In this document: positions 1 through 9,103 of the stretch, piece after piece
Numbering within the stretch: the stretch's first letter is position 1
Layout: every line of letters begins with the position of its first letter
DNA from: Rhodococcus sp. ARC_M5
Lineage (GTDB): Bacteria; Actinomycetota; Actinomycetes; Mycobacteriales; Mycobacteriaceae
Direction of reading: 5' to 3'
NCBI RefSeq assembly: GCF_022810405.1
Contig: NZ_JALGQE010000004.1
Location: 310,001 to 374,000 of the forward strand
DNA length: 64,000 nt
Notes under the pieces: generated by a model
The model's input: the letters and a program-made list of their open reading frames with translations, nothing else
What the model was told of the DNA's origin: nothing
Databases searched by the model: none
Made by a program: the position numbers and the translations under genes

Positions 1-1438
1 GACGGTGCGGACCCGTCAGTCTCCCGAGCTCGAAGCTCTATTGGCACAACCGGGTCGACCGTTGGCCCGCGGGGCGTCGGACGTCGCCGACCTGCACGGC
101 TCGGCGTTCGCCGCCACCGACGGTGATCCGCGCACATCGTGGACCGCGCCGGAGAAGTCGATCACCGATCGAGCCGGCACCAACCCCACCCTGACCATCG
201 AATTACCGGCTCCCACACTGGTGGACGGGCTCGAACTCACCCCCAGCCTCGGTGAACTTCCGGCACACCCCACCCGGGTCGCCGTCAACCTCGGCAACGG
301 CCCGATGGTGCGCGACGTCGACACCGACGGCTCGACGACCCTCGAGCTGGCACCGTACGTGACCGACAGGATCGTGTTGTCGATCGTGGACTGGGACGGC
401 GTCCTGGACCGAAACTCGTTGGGCTTCATTCAGTCTCAACCACCGGGTTTTGCCGAAGTGACGCCGCTGTCTTCTGGCGAACCGATCGGCGCACCGTACG
501 ACGGCGATCGCGTGATCACGGTGGACTGCTTCAACGGTCCCATCGTCTCCATTACCGGGCAGACGGTGCGCACGTCGGTGACCGCTACCGCCGACCGATT
601 TCGTTCCGGCGAGCCCATGAAGGCCTCGGTGTGCGACGCCGATATCCCGGTCGACGAGAACTTCGTCAACCCGGTCTCGTTACCCGAGGGACGCCAGGAC
701 ATCGTGGTGCAGCCGGGAGCGTCGTTCTTCGTCGACGGTATTCGATTGCGCACCATGCCCATTCCGGCGCAGTGGCCGACGAGCTCGGCGCCGCAGGCCG
801 CGAGAACCACCGCCTGGAGCCCCGATCACCGCGAGGTGACGCTCACCTCCACGACGGAGGATCGCTTGCTCGTCATTCCGGAAAGCAACAACAGCGGTTG
901 GCGCGCAACCACTCCCGGTGGCGTCGAACTGTCCCCGGTAGTGGTCGACGGGTGGCAGCAGGCCTGGATCGTTCCGGCCGGGGCGTCGGGCACGATCTCG
1001 TTGGATTTCGCCACCGATCGTTGGTACCGACTCGGCATCTTCGGTGGGCTGCTGCTACTGATCCCGCTGTTCTTCGCGGCGCTGCGTCGGCCGCGTACTG
1101 CGCCGGATGTCGGTCCGCCGCCGCGGCCGTGGCAGAGCGTTCCGGCCGCAGTAGCGGCGTTGCTCGGAGCCACGATCGTGTTGGCCGGGATCACCGGTGC
1201 TGCCGCGGTGGCCGTGATCGGTGTCGGCGCGGTGGTTCTGGACCGCCGCTACGGTCCCGCGCTCTCGTCGCGCGTGTTGGTTTCCACGGCAGGTGGATTC
1301 ACTCTGCTGGCTCCAGCGCTGCTCTCGCTGGGTCCGTGGCGCTCTCCGGACGGGTACGTCGGCGGGTCCTACTGGGTGCAGCTGGCCGCGCTGATCGGAA
1401 TCGTCGCGTTGGCGATCAGTGCGATACGGAAGCCGTGA
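1..1438 (+). CDS. aftD: AftD-like alpha-(1->3)-arabinofuranosyltransferase, C-terminal part (cut by window edge)
   Basis: The reading frame is open to the left edge, so the start and the multi-membrane catalytic half lie outside; about 477 residues are visible. The visible part has an extracytoplasmic discoidin/carbohydrate-binding-like stretch (FAATDGDPRTSW at about residues 34-45), a beta-rich module, one membrane segment near residues 345-362 and three to four more at the C-terminus. AftD-family enzymes add alpha-1,3-arabinofuranose branches to arabinogalactan and lipoarabinomannan outside the membrane, using decaprenyl-phosphoryl-arabinose. The assignment rests on this architecture and on synteny: in M. 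tuberculosis aftD (Rv0236c) lies near the tmaT/DUF3068/mtrP/mmpL3 genes in the same relative orientation. The stop codon lies inside the 3' end of the convergent tmaT gene (23 bp overlap). Confidence 0.8.
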   Translation, partial: TVRTRQSPELEALLAQPGRPLARGASDVADLHGSAFAATDGDPRTSWTAPEKSITDRAGTNPTLTIELPAPTLVDGLELTPSLGELPAHPTRVAVNLGNGPMVRDVDTDGSTTLELAPYVTDRIVLSIVDWDGVLDRNSLGFIQSQPPGFAEVTPLSSGEPIGAPYDGDRVITVDCFNGPIVSITGQTVRTSVTATADRFRSGEPMKASVCDADIPVDENFVNPVSLPEGRQDIVVQPGASFFVDGIRLRTMPIPAQWPTSSAPQAARTTAWSPDHREVTLTSTTEDRLLVIPESNNSGWRATTPGGVELSPVVVDGWQQAWIVPAGASGTISLDFATDRWYRLGIFGGLLLLIPLFFAALRRPRTAPDVGPPPRPWQSVPAAVAALLGATIVLAGITGAAAVAVIGVGAVVLDRRYGPALSSRVLVSTAGGFTLLAPALLSLGPWRSPDGYVGGSYWVQLAALIGIVALAISAIRKP

Positions 1439-2564
1439 CCGCTTTCTTGCGGGATGCGAGGCGTCGTCGAGCAGGGTCTTCCACCAGCGCGTAGCTCGCC
1501 GCTGCCACCGGAATCGACAGTGCGAGAGTCACCGGCAACACGAACCACATCCCGCCCGAGAAGGGGACGATGCCGAATACCGGGAACACGACGGCGAGCA
1601 CAGCCAGATGCCAGATGAACAACCCGTACGACCAGCGGCCCAGCGTCAGCATCACCGGATGCTCGAGGAAGCGATGCCGGCGACCGTCCTCGGCGAGAAT
1701 CAGCGGGGCAAGCATCGCGAAGGCCAGTATCGCGCCGAGCAGGATCTTGATCTCGAACTGCCAGGCCGCCGGACGCACCAGCCCCTGCGGACCCGCCAGA
1801 GGAGTCGCCGACACGGCGAACGCGGCAACCGCGATGGACGACATGACGAATCGACGACGAGCCAACCGATGCACCCAGGTCGGTGGCCCCACCGAGATCT
1901 CGGCGAGCAGCATCCCAGCCGCGAACCACGGGAAGTAGCCGGGGAGCCAGTTGTCGTGGTGAATGCCGTCGGGGGTCGACACCGGAACGAACGCCCACGA
2001 CAGCGTCAGCACCGCAGCACCCAGAATGACCGGGATACGGCGGGCGGCGGCCGCACCGCGCAGGCGCACCATCAGCCACGCGAACACCGGCAGCAGAAGG
2101 TAGAAAGCGAGCTCGACCGACAGCGACCACATCTGCGTCAAGCCCTGGGTCAGGGTCAACGGCACGAACACCTGAGTGAACGACAGGTTCGCCAGCCACA
2201 CGCGGTAGTCACCGCCGGCATCGGGAAGAAACATCAGGATCAATGTCACGCCGACCAAGTAACCGGGCAGAATCCTCGCGAACCGCGAACGGAAATAGCG
2301 GCCGAGCGGCTGGGCACTCCCATGACCGCGGGCTGCCGCCGCGTGCGGACGCCACAGCAGGAATCCCGACAGCGAGAAGAAGATCGCCACAGTCAGGTCG
2401 AACCTTCCCCAGATATGACCCAGGATCGGCGACGTCGCGCCACCGGTCTGAAAGGCCACGTGGGTGACGACGATTCCGATGCACGCGACGGCACGCATCC
2501 CCTCGAGTGACGGTACGAACCCACGAAGCGGGACAACGCTTGCCGAACGGGTCTGGGTGCTCAT
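1416..2564 (-). CDS. tmaT: Acyltransferase-3 family membrane protein, TmaT-like mycolate acetyltransferase
   Basis: About 382 residues with ten predicted membrane helices. The N-terminus has the acyltransferase-3 signature (LEGMRAVACIGIVVTHV), with the conserved His of the family and a following SLSGFLLWR. Family members move acyl groups onto membrane-associated acceptors. In Corynebacteriales the gene in this position (Rv0228 / NCgl2759 type) acetylates trehalose monomycolate, which is needed for MmpL-mediated export. I infer that role from family and synteny: the next gene is the DUF3068 protein, as in mycobacteria. I chose the ATG at 2564 over an upstream in-frame ATG at 2615 because MSTQTRS directly precedes the conserved region; the ribosome site is weak. 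The 3' end overlaps aftD by 23 bp. Confidence 0.75.
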   Translation of the reverse strand: MSTQTRSASVVPLRGFVPSLEGMRAVACIGIVVTHVAFQTGGATSPILGHIWGRFDLTVAIFFSLSGFLLWRPHAAAARGHGSAQPLGRYFRSRFARILPGYLVGVTLILMFLPDAGGDYRVWLANLSFTQVFVPLTLTQGLTQMWSLSVELAFYLLLPVFAWLMVRLRGAAAARRIPVILGAAVLTLSWAFVPVSTPDGIHHDNWLPGYFPWFAAGMLLAEISVGPPTWVHRLARRRFVMSSIAVAAFAVSATPLAGPQGLVRPAAWQFEIKILLGAILAFAMLAPLILAEDGRRHRFLEHPVMLTLGRWSYGLFIWHLAVLAVVFPVFGIVPFSGGMWFVLPVTLALSIPVAAASYALVEDPARRRLASRKKAVTASVSH

Positions 2565-2730
2565 GGTGGTCTCAAGTGTGCCGTGTCGAACCGGCGCAGA
2601 CGAGACCGGTGCCACTGTCGACTGTTACTGTCACCTGCGACGTGTCGTACTAAAACGGGCATCGGGTCGGGGCGAACGTGTTTTCCGCCCACGGTGTCTT
2701 CCATGAAGCGGTCAACTAAGGAGATTCAGC

Positions 2731-3864
2731 ATGGCGGAGCGCTCAGGGCCGAGCCGGATACTTGCCCTCGTACTCATCGGCTTGGGCGCGTTCCTGGTGG
2801 TTGCCGCCATCCTCATTCCCACGTACACGGTGTCGGCGCTGGAGAAGACGCCGTTGGACCTCGAGGTCACCACCGTCTCCACGGGTGAGGGCAGCGTGCT
2901 GAATGCGAGTTCCCTCGCAGCCGGTCGCGCCGTCGTGGACCAGAACGTTCCGCTCGTCTCGCAGCGATTCGTCACCGTCGAGGAGCCCTCCGACGCCGAC
3001 ATCATGACCCTGCAGGCCGGCCAGACTCTGCGTCGCAGCGACAAGCAGGCCGATACCGGACTGCTGACCGCAAGCGTCGACCGCGTCACCATCGACCGCA
3101 AGACCTCGATGCCCGTCGAGAACCCGATCGGCACCATTCAGGTGGCAGGCGACGCGCCCGCCGAGGAAGTTGCCCACACCGGACTGCAGTACAAGTTCCC
3201 GTTCAACGCGGAGCAGAAGAGCTACCCGTACTTCGACGTCAATGCGCGCGCGACCAAGGACATCGATTTCGTCGAGGCAACCGAGCTCAACGGAACGCCG
3301 GTGTACCAGTACCAGCAGACCGTCGGCCCGGTCGACCTGTCGACCGTGGTCAACCTGCCCACCAACAAGGTGACTCTGCCCGCCGACACCTGGGGTGTCG
3401 AGGGTGGAGCCGAACCGGTCACGATGACTCGCTGGTACGAGAACACCCGCACCCTGTGGGTCGAGCCCGAGACCGGCGTCGTCGTCAAGGGTGAAGAGCA
3501 GATCCACCAGTACTACGCACGCGAAGCAGACCAGCCCGAGGTCGACGTCCTCAATGCTCCGATCACGTTCGACGAGAACACGGTCGAGTACCAGATCCAG
3601 CAGGCCAAGGACGGCCAGGATCAGCTCTCGCTCTTCGGCCGCACCGTCCCGATCGTCGCCGGCATCCTCGGCGTCATCTCGCTGATCGCCGGAGTGTTCC
3701 TGCTCCTGCGCGGCGGAAACGGTGGACACCGTCAGCCTGCACGGGCCGACAACGCGCCGCGACCGAACCCCGCAGGCGGAGCAGCACCCGCACCGTCCAG
3801 CAACCGCGACTGGACGACGGATCGCACGGAAGAGATTCCGAGGACGAACCTCAACAAGGAGTAG
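2731..3864 (+). CDS. pgfA: DUF3068 protein, PgfA-like (trehalose monomycolate pathway / polar growth)
   Basis: 377 residues: a short cytoplasmic N-terminus, one helix at about residues 10-30, a roughly 270-residue extracytoplasmic domain, a second helix near residues 308-327 and a Pro/Asn-rich cytoplasmic tail. This is the DUF3068 layout. The mycobacterial homologue at the same position (Rv0227c / MSMEG_0317) is reported to bind trehalose monomycolate in the periplasm, work with MmpL3 and affect polar growth. The start is supported by AAGGAG at about 2718-2723. It is divergent from tmaT and followed by a strong hairpin. Family identity is secure; the gene name is by synteny. Confidence 0.78.
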   Translation: MAERSGPSRILALVLIGLGAFLVVAAILIPTYTVSALEKTPLDLEVTTVSTGEGSVLNASSLAAGRAVVDQNVPLVSQRFVTVEEPSDADIMTLQAGQTLRRSDKQADTGLLTASVDRVTIDRKTSMPVENPIGTIQVAGDAPAEEVAHTGLQYKFPFNAEQKSYPYFDVNARATKDIDFVEATELNGTPVYQYQQTVGPVDLSTVVNLPTNKVTLPADTWGVEGGAEPVTMTRWYENTRTLWVEPETGVVVKGEEQIHQYYAREADQPEVDVLNAPITFDENTVEYQIQQAKDGQDQLSLFGRTVPIVAGILGVISLIAGVFLLLRGGNGGHRQPARADNAPRPNPAGGAAPAPSSNRDWTTDRTEEIPRTNLNKE

Positions 3865-3865
3865 A

Positions 3866-3882
3866 TGCGCTCCGCGCAGTGG
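3866..3882 (+). repeat. 17-nt motif shared with 63709-63725
   Basis: TGCGCTCCGCGCAGTGG occurs here at the base of the pgfA terminator and again, identical, at 63709-63725 just upstream of the Trk gene. It may be part of a dispersed intergenic repeat; only two copies are in view. Confidence 0.4.
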
Positions 3883-3921
3883 CGTGGTTGAGTGCCCGTG
3901 AGGGCACACAACCACGCCACT
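3878..3921 (+). terminator. Long hairpin between convergent pgfA and the flippase gene
   Basis: The arms AGTGGCGTGGTTG (3878-3890) and CAACCACGCCACT (3909-3921) are perfect 13-bp complements. They enclose GTGCCC/GGGCAC (6 bp, GTGA loop) with a single A-A mismatch between stems. There is no clear U-tract, as is common in actinobacteria. It starts 14 nt after the pgfA stop. The remaining bases to 4100 show no gene or other clear signal. Confidence 0.7.
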
Positions 3922-4100
3922 CGTCTATGTGGAGACGGGACCCAACTCAGCAATGCTCCCCGAATCGGTGCGGTCACGTTGGCCGGGTCTCGTAGTCGAC
4001 AGGCTTGCTCGAACCCGATTACGCCAGATCATTGGTGCAGGACTTCACCGCCGCGGCCGAAGGTATTTCGAGCCGACAAGAGGAAGTGTGAACAGGTTCG

Positions 4101-5315
4101 TCAGACCCCCTGGCGATCCACGCGGTTTCCCCACAACACCAGCCCGCACACCACCACCATCGTCACCGCGGCGGTAACTGCGGCGACGACGACGAACTGC
4201 GCGAGTGTCGACGCCACGAACAGCAACAGCAACACCTCCGCGGCGAGGGCGAACCAGGCGACGAAGGCAAGATGAGTGCGCTCACCCGCGATGGCCCACA
4301 GCAACGCGCTCTGCAGCACGGCCAGGCACGCGCCCTGCAGCACGAACAGCCAGACATAGTTCTGCACACCGGAATACGTATCGCCCACTACCACCGGCAA
4401 CAGCGGAGACGCCACTGCACCGCCGATCACCAGGACCGTGCCCAGCCCCGCGACGACGGCCAGCGCCGATCGCACCGCGGAGGCAGAATGCAGCGGGTTC
4501 GCCATCCGCGGATACAGCACAACGCCGACGGCCTGCGGCAACCAGAACGCTGCCTTGGACGCAACGGCCCCGACGGCGTACAGCCCGGCCTCGTTGGAGC
4601 TGAGCAGCGTGCGCGCCAGCACCAGATCCAGCGCGGACATCGCGATCAACACCAACTGCACCTGCGACGCCTGCAGCACGGCCAGAACGGTCACCTTGGT
4701 TTCCGACACCGAGTCCACCGGCACCCCGGCCGTCCACCGCGCGCCGAGCGCCACCACGCCTATACCCGCCGCCGTGGCCAACAGAACCGAACCGGGGCCA
4801 CCGCCGAGCAGCAACACCAACACGGCCGGGGCCACCTTGCCGACACCGGCCGCGGCCAGCACGACGCTCAGAGCTCCGAAGCGCCCACGTCCCTGCAGCA
4901 AGCCCTGTTCGGCGGCCAGCAGAACCAGCACCGGCGCAGCGACGACCGCCGATACGGTCGCCGCCATCGAGATGTCCATGGCCGCTGACAGTGCGGGGGC
5001 CAGCGCCAGAGCGAGTACCCCCACCACCGCCGCACACCGATACCCCACGGTTCGCAGTTCACGAGAACTGCGACCGCGCACCACTTCACGCGCAACAACG
5101 GACTGCAACGCCAGCGCCGGAACCGCGAGAACCAGTTGCGCAGCAAGCAAACTCGCGAATTCGCCGTAGCCCTCGACCCCGAGCATCCGGCTCGCCAGAA
5201 CCTGCAGCAGGTACGCCGCCACATTCGCGAACATCGAACCGGCCGTCACCATCCCCATGCCGGCGACCGACGCACCCGCCGTGGGGTCTGCCTCGGACGA
5301 GGCGCGGAAAGACAT
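4101..5315 (-). CDS. Wzx/MATE-like polysaccharide flippase
   Basis: About 404 residues, almost entirely hydrophobic, with about 12 predicted membrane helices. The N-terminal stretch (GSMFANVAAYLLQVLASRMLG) is typical of oligosaccharide flippases of the MOP superfamily, which move lipid-linked sugars across the membrane. The substrate cannot be read from sequence; the setting between pgfA and a large membrane protein suggests an envelope glycan or glycolipid. I chose the ATG at 5315 (MSFRASSEAD) rather than the ORF-maximal ATG at 5342, because the latter would overlap the divergent gene starting at 5341. It interrupts the gene order known from M. tuberculosis Rv0224c-Rv0228, where I recall no such gene. 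Confidence 0.7.
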   Translation of the reverse strand: MSFRASSEADPTAGASVAGMGMVTAGSMFANVAAYLLQVLASRMLGVEGYGEFASLLAAQLVLAVPALALQSVVAREVVRGRSSRELRTVGYRCAAVVGVLALALAPALSAAMDISMAATVSAVVAAPVLVLLAAEQGLLQGRGRFGALSVVLAAAGVGKVAPAVLVLLLGGGPGSVLLATAAGIGVVALGARWTAGVPVDSVSETKVTVLAVLQASQVQLVLIAMSALDLVLARTLLSSNEAGLYAVGAVASKAAFWLPQAVGVVLYPRMANPLHSASAVRSALAVVAGLGTVLVIGGAVASPLLPVVVGDTYSGVQNYVWLFVLQGACLAVLQSALLWAIAGERTHLAFVAWFALAAEVLLLLFVASTLAQFVVVAAVTAAVTMVVVCGLVLWGNRVDRQGV

Positions 5316-5327
5316 GAGCCCACGGTA

Positions 5328-5333
5328 TAGGGT
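5328..5333 (+). promoter_or_regulatory. -10 box of a probable leaderless start at 5341
   Basis: TAGGGT lies 7 nt before the ATG at 5341. The 25 bp between the two divergent start codons (5315 and 5341) must hold both promoters or translation signals. Confidence 0.5.
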
Positions 5334-5340
5334 GCCGAAC

Positions 5341-7077
5341 ATGGCGCGGTCGAGGTCGAGGTGGACGCCCCCGCTCTACAGCCTGCTCCTCTCGGTGGTG
5401 ATTCTCGGACCGCTGCTCGGCCCCGGCTATCTCCTGCTGCGCGACGCCGTCAGCACACCCCGTTCCTACTTCACCGACTCCGCCTGGGGAATCGCCGACG
5501 CCGCCGCACGCGCCGTGCCGCAGGACGCCGCGATCGCAGCACTGTCGACGGTGTTCGACGGTGGCCTGGTGGTCAAGGCCATTCTGCTGCTGGCCCTGTG
5601 GCTGACCGGATGGGGCGCAGCGGTCATGGCACGGACGGTGCTGCCGACAGCCCCACTGCCCGCGCTGATCGTGGCTTCGACGGTGGCCGTGTGGAACCCG
5701 TACGTCGCCGAGCGGCTACTGCAGGGACACTGGAGCCTGCTCGTCGGATACGCCGCCCTGCCGTGGACCGTGGTCGCTGCACTCGCGGTCAGGCAGGGCC
5801 GTTCCTGGTGGGCGCTCGCCGTCTGCCTCGCTGCCGCCGGACTCACCCCCACCGGCGCGCTGCTCGCCGCAACCATCGCCCTGGTCGTCCTCGCCCTCCC
5901 CGGGGGTGCCCGACGCGGCCTGCGCGTGGTCGGAGCCCTCGGGCTGGCGGCGGTGGCGTCGGCACCGTGGCTGGCGGCGACGGCGGTGTCCGGCAATGGC
6001 GTCGAGCAGGCAGATCCGGCGGGTTGGGCGGCGTTCGCGGCGCGGGCCGAGCCCGGCCTCGGCACCCTCGGCAGCCTCGCCGGTCTCGGTGGAATCTGGA
6101 ATTCCGATGCTGTACCCGGTTCTCGGACAGGCATTTTCGCGCTCATGGGCACGGTGCTGCTGCTGACCGTCGTCGCGTTCGGTGTGCGGCCGCTGATCAG
6201 GCGTCGAAGAAATCCGGTGATCGTGGGACTCGGTGTCGTCGCCCTGCTTGCCATCGCCGTCCCTGCGCTGGCAGCGACGGGACCTGGGTTGGCGATGGCC
6301 CGCGCACTGGGTGAGACCGTTCCCGGTGCCGGGTTGCTCCGCGACTCCCAGAAGTGGGTCGCGCTGGCGATGCCGATCTATGCGTTGGCCGCCGCCGCTG
6401 CATTTTCTCCCCGACGTCGACCGAATCCGGTGCAACCAACCGCGCTGAGCGCGGTCCAGCGCACCCGATTCGGCAGCGCCGTTGCCGTAGTGGCCCTGCT
6501 GATCGCGCTACCCGACCTGGCCTGGGGCGTCGGGAACTCGCTCAGGCCCGTGACGTACCCGGCATCCTGGCAGGCGGTCGCAATTGAATTGGACGGCGCA
6601 GCAGGCGATGTCGCGGTGCTACCGGCCGGGATGTTCCGCCGTTTCCCCTACAGCGGCACTGCGCCCGTCCTCGACCCCGCGCCGCGCATGCTGCCACTGG
6701 ACGTACTGCAGACCGGCGAGCTAATCGTCGCAGGCGGCACGGTACGGGGTGAGGGAGAACGCGCGACCGAGGTCCAAAACTCCGTGCTCGCGGGTGAATC
6801 CGCAGACACGATTGCCCGGATGGGCGTCGGCTGGGTACTGGTGGAGAACACCACCCCCGGCGAACTCGGCGAATCCGCGCGAACGCTGAATCCCCTCGAC
6901 ATCGTGTACTCGGACGAGCAGCTCACGCTCTACCGCGTGCCGAATCCGATGATCGTCGAGAGCCGTCCTGCAACAGTGGTCGTCGCGGCCCACCTTGCGT
7001 GGGCGCTTCTGCTTCTCGGGGGCCTAGCGGTAGGACTGCTGGGCCGAATCCGAGTGCGGCGCACCCACCAGCCCTGA
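5341..7077 (+). CDS. Large integral membrane protein of the mycolate locus (Rv0226c-type)
   Basis: 578 residues: about 12 membrane helices over the first 420 residues, an extracytoplasmic C-terminal domain of about 130 residues, then a last helix before the C-terminus. The motifs YVAERLLQGHW and YAALPW in the first third resemble GT-C-fold membrane proteins, but I cannot point to a catalytic residue. Length, orientation and neighbours match the uncharacterised Rv0226c position between the DUF3068 gene and a GT4 gene. The start at 5341 is chosen because the basic N-terminus (MARSRSRW) directly precedes the first helix. The 3' end overlaps the convergent glycosyltransferase gene by 54 bp. Function unknown; an envelope role is inferred from context. 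Confidence 0.72.
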   Translation: MARSRSRWTPPLYSLLLSVVILGPLLGPGYLLLRDAVSTPRSYFTDSAWGIADAAARAVPQDAAIAALSTVFDGGLVVKAILLLALWLTGWGAAVMARTVLPTAPLPALIVASTVAVWNPYVAERLLQGHWSLLVGYAALPWTVVAALAVRQGRSWWALAVCLAAAGLTPTGALLAATIALVVLALPGGARRGLRVVGALGLAAVASAPWLAATAVSGNGVEQADPAGWAAFAARAEPGLGTLGSLAGLGGIWNSDAVPGSRTGIFALMGTVLLLTVVAFGVRPLIRRRRNPVIVGLGVVALLAIAVPALAATGPGLAMARALGETVPGAGLLRDSQKWVALAMPIYALAAAAAFSPRRRPNPVQPTALSAVQRTRFGSAVAVVALLIALPDLAWGVGNSLRPVTYPASWQAVAIELDGAAGDVAVLPAGMFRRFPYSGTAPVLDPAPRMLPLDVLQTGELIVAGGTVRGEGERATEVQNSVLAGESADTIARMGVGWVLVENTTPGELGESARTLNPLDIVYSDEQLTLYRVPNPMIVESRPATVVVAAHLAWALLLLGGLAVGLLGRIRVRRTHQP

Positions 7078-8256
7078 CGACCAGGTTCCACGCGTCGTCG
7101 CGTCGAGCACCGAGTAGACACCTTCTGCGCACTGCTCCCAGGAAAATTCCGCCGCACGCACTCGCGCCTTCTCCCCCAGGCGAGTTCGGGCGTCCGCGTC
7201 CTGCAGCAGTTCCGAGACGGCAACGGTCAGACCGGAGACGTCCCGGTCCTCTTCACCATCCGACAACCCGCCCACCAGAACACCGGTGACGCCGTCGATG
7301 ATGGAATCGGTGAGCCCCTTGGAACTCCGGTAGCCGACGGTCGGCACGCCGTGCTGAGCTGCCTCGACGACTGCGAGACCCCAGCCCTCCTTGCGGGAGG
7401 GCATGACGTGCACCCACGACCGACCGAGCAGCGCGTGTTTGCGGCCCTCGTCGACATGGCCGTGGAAGGTGACGTACTGCTCGATGCCCAGTTCGCTCAC
7501 GTAGTCGCGGAGGTTCTGCTCCCACCAGCCGCCACCGATGACGTCGAGGTGGATCTCGGGGATCAGACCGCGCAGCGCGGCGACGACGTCGAGCGCGTCC
7601 TCGATCTGCTTGTGCGGAACCAACCGGGACAGCACGGTCAGCGACGGGTGGGCGGTGCGGGTGCTGTCGTCCCCCTCGGGGATCGACGGCGGGATCTCGT
7701 CGGCTCCGTTGCGCACCACGGCGATGCGCTCGCGATCGACGCCGAGCGCGACCAATTCGTCTGCGGACGGCAACGACACGGTCAGGTACTGGTTGCGGCG
7801 GTGGACCCTCGGCGACACGGTCGATTCGAGCCACCAGCCGAGCTTGGCCATCATCGGCCCCGCGACCGGCCACTGCTCACGGTGGCAGTGGTGCACCAGC
7901 AACGTGACCGGAACGCCGAGCGCCGCACGGGAGAAGAAGGGAATGCCGTTCTGGGTGTCGATCACCGCGTCGGGTGCAATCCCCTTGAGCGGTCCGAATC
8001 CGAGCCGCCCGGCTGCGATGGCCGCCAGCGCTCGCGGGTATACCGACAGGCGTCCGCCGCCGCGACTGATGCGCATGCCGTCGACGATCTCCTCGGCGGG
8101 AGCTCCGGGATACGACGCCGTCCTCAGCGTGACGCGGACACCGCGCCGAGCCAGACCTGCACCCACCTGCTCGAGGTAACGCTCGCTGCCGCCGCCCTGC
8201 GGGTGCCCGGTATCGCGCCAGCACAGCAACAGAACCTCGCGCACAGCTCGCTTCAC
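7024..8256 (-). CDS. GT4-family glycosyltransferase (Rv0225-type)
   Basis: About 410 residues with a GT-B fold. The N-terminal donor/acceptor loop contains GHPQGGGSERYLEQVGAGL; the C-terminal domain has SRLVPHKQIEDAL, FHGHVDEGRKHALL and the nucleotide-sugar-binding SRKEGWGLAVVEAAQHGVP (E-x7-E). This is a retaining GT4 enzyme, probably acting at the inner membrane face; the sugar and acceptor are unknown. It occupies the position and strand of Rv0225 between the Rv0226c-type gene and mtrP. The start is set at the GTG at 8256 (MKRAVREVLLL), since the longer frame runs through the mtrP promoter and into mtrP with a non-conserved sequence. The 3' end overlaps the convergent gene by 54 bp. Confidence 0.75.
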   Translation of the reverse strand: MKRAVREVLLLCWRDTGHPQGGGSERYLEQVGAGLARRGVRVTLRTASYPGAPAEEIVDGMRISRGGGRLSVYPRALAAIAAGRLGFGPLKGIAPDAVIDTQNGIPFFSRAALGVPVTLLVHHCHREQWPVAGPMMAKLGWWLESTVSPRVHRRNQYLTVSLPSADELVALGVDRERIAVVRNGADEIPPSIPEGDDSTRTAHPSLTVLSRLVPHKQIEDALDVVAALRGLIPEIHLDVIGGGWWEQNLRDYVSELGIEQYVTFHGHVDEGRKHALLGRSWVHVMPSRKEGWGLAVVEAAQHGVPTVGYRSSKGLTDSIIDGVTGVLVGGLSDGEEDRDVSGLTVAVSELLQDADARTRLGEKARVRAAEFSWEQCAEGVYSVLDATTRGTWSSGLVGAPHSDSAQQSYR

Positions 8257-8312
8257 CCAATTTCCGCATGCTCGTCTCGACCGCCGTCGATTACCGCTGC
8301 CACAGTAACCGC

Positions 8313-8318
8313 TAGGGT
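8313..8318 (+). promoter_or_regulatory. -10 box before mtrP
   Basis: TAGGGT is followed by 8 nt and the GTG start of mtrP, with no ribosome site, suggesting a leaderless or near-leaderless mRNA. Confidence 0.45.
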
Positions 8319-8326
8319 TCGTTTTC

Positions 8327-9100
8327 GTGACTTCCGCCGTGACACGTCTGTTCGCCTCTCGCGCGACACTGCGCCGCTCGGTGAGTCTGCTGAAGGACTT
8401 CGGCCACGAACAGAGCGCTCCCGACATCTTCTACGGCGCACTGGCCCGCGATTCCGTGGAGCTGATCGGCGATCTGTATCGGGGCCTGACCGGCACCGAC
8501 ATGTCGGCGGCGACGGTGTTGGACGTCGGCGGCGGGCCAGGATATTTCGCCGAGGTCTTCGGTGCGAGCTGCCAGCGCTACCTGCCCGTCGAGCCCGATG
8601 CGTCGGAGATGCACGCGGCGGGTCTGCAGATTCCAGGTTCGGTGCGTGGCTCCGGGATGGCACTACCGTTCCGTGACGACAGCGTCGACATCTGCTTCTC
8701 CTCGAATGTCGCCGAGCACGTCCGCGAGCCGTGGACCATGGCCGAGGAGATGCTGCGGGTCACCAAGCCGGGCGGGTTGATGGTGCTGTCGTACACCATC
8801 TGGTTCGGTCCGTTCGGTGGTCACGAGACCCGGCCCTGGCATTACCTCGGTGGCGAATACGCGGCCCGCCGCTACACCCGCACCACCGGTCACGAGCCGA
8901 AGAACCGATTCGGTGAATCACTGTTCGACATCAGCGCGGCAGACGGATTACGTTGGGCGCGAAGCACTCCCAACGCGACCCTCCTGGCCGCGTTCCCGCG
9001 CTACCATCCCCGATGGGCCTGGTGGATGATGCGAGTTCCGGTACTCCGCGAGTTCCTCGGCAGCAACCTCGTCCTGGTCCTCAAACCAAAAACGGCTTGA
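8327..9100 (+). CDS. mtrP: SAM-dependent methyltransferase, MtrP-like
   Basis: 257 residues. Class I methyltransferase motifs: motif I VLDVGGGPGYFAEVF at about residues 65-79, an acidic residue after the second strand (PVEPDASEM), and the post-I strand around DICFSSNVAEHV with the later KPGGLMVLSY. In Corynebacteriales the gene here (Rv0224c / NCgl2764, MtrP) is required for efficient transport of trehalose mycolates, although its methyl acceptor is not settled. Assignment is by family and synteny. GTG start at 8327. It is followed by an intergenic tandem repeat. Confidence 0.75.
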   Translation: MTSAVTRLFASRATLRRSVSLLKDFGHEQSAPDIFYGALARDSVELIGDLYRGLTGTDMSAATVLDVGGGPGYFAEVFGASCQRYLPVEPDASEMHAAGLQIPGSVRGSGMALPFRDDSVDICFSSNVAEHVREPWTMAEEMLRVTKPGGLMVLSYTIWFGPFGGHETRPWHYLGGEYAARRYTRTTGHEPKNRFGESLFDISAADGLRWARSTPNATLLAAFPRYHPRWAWWMMRVPVLREFLGSNLVLVLKPKTA

Positions 9101-9103
9101 ATG

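Noticed and set aside
5..1438. Complete gene starting at the GTG at position 5
   Set aside because: The frame is open to the edge and the protein lacks the catalytic half of the family, so the start is outside the window.
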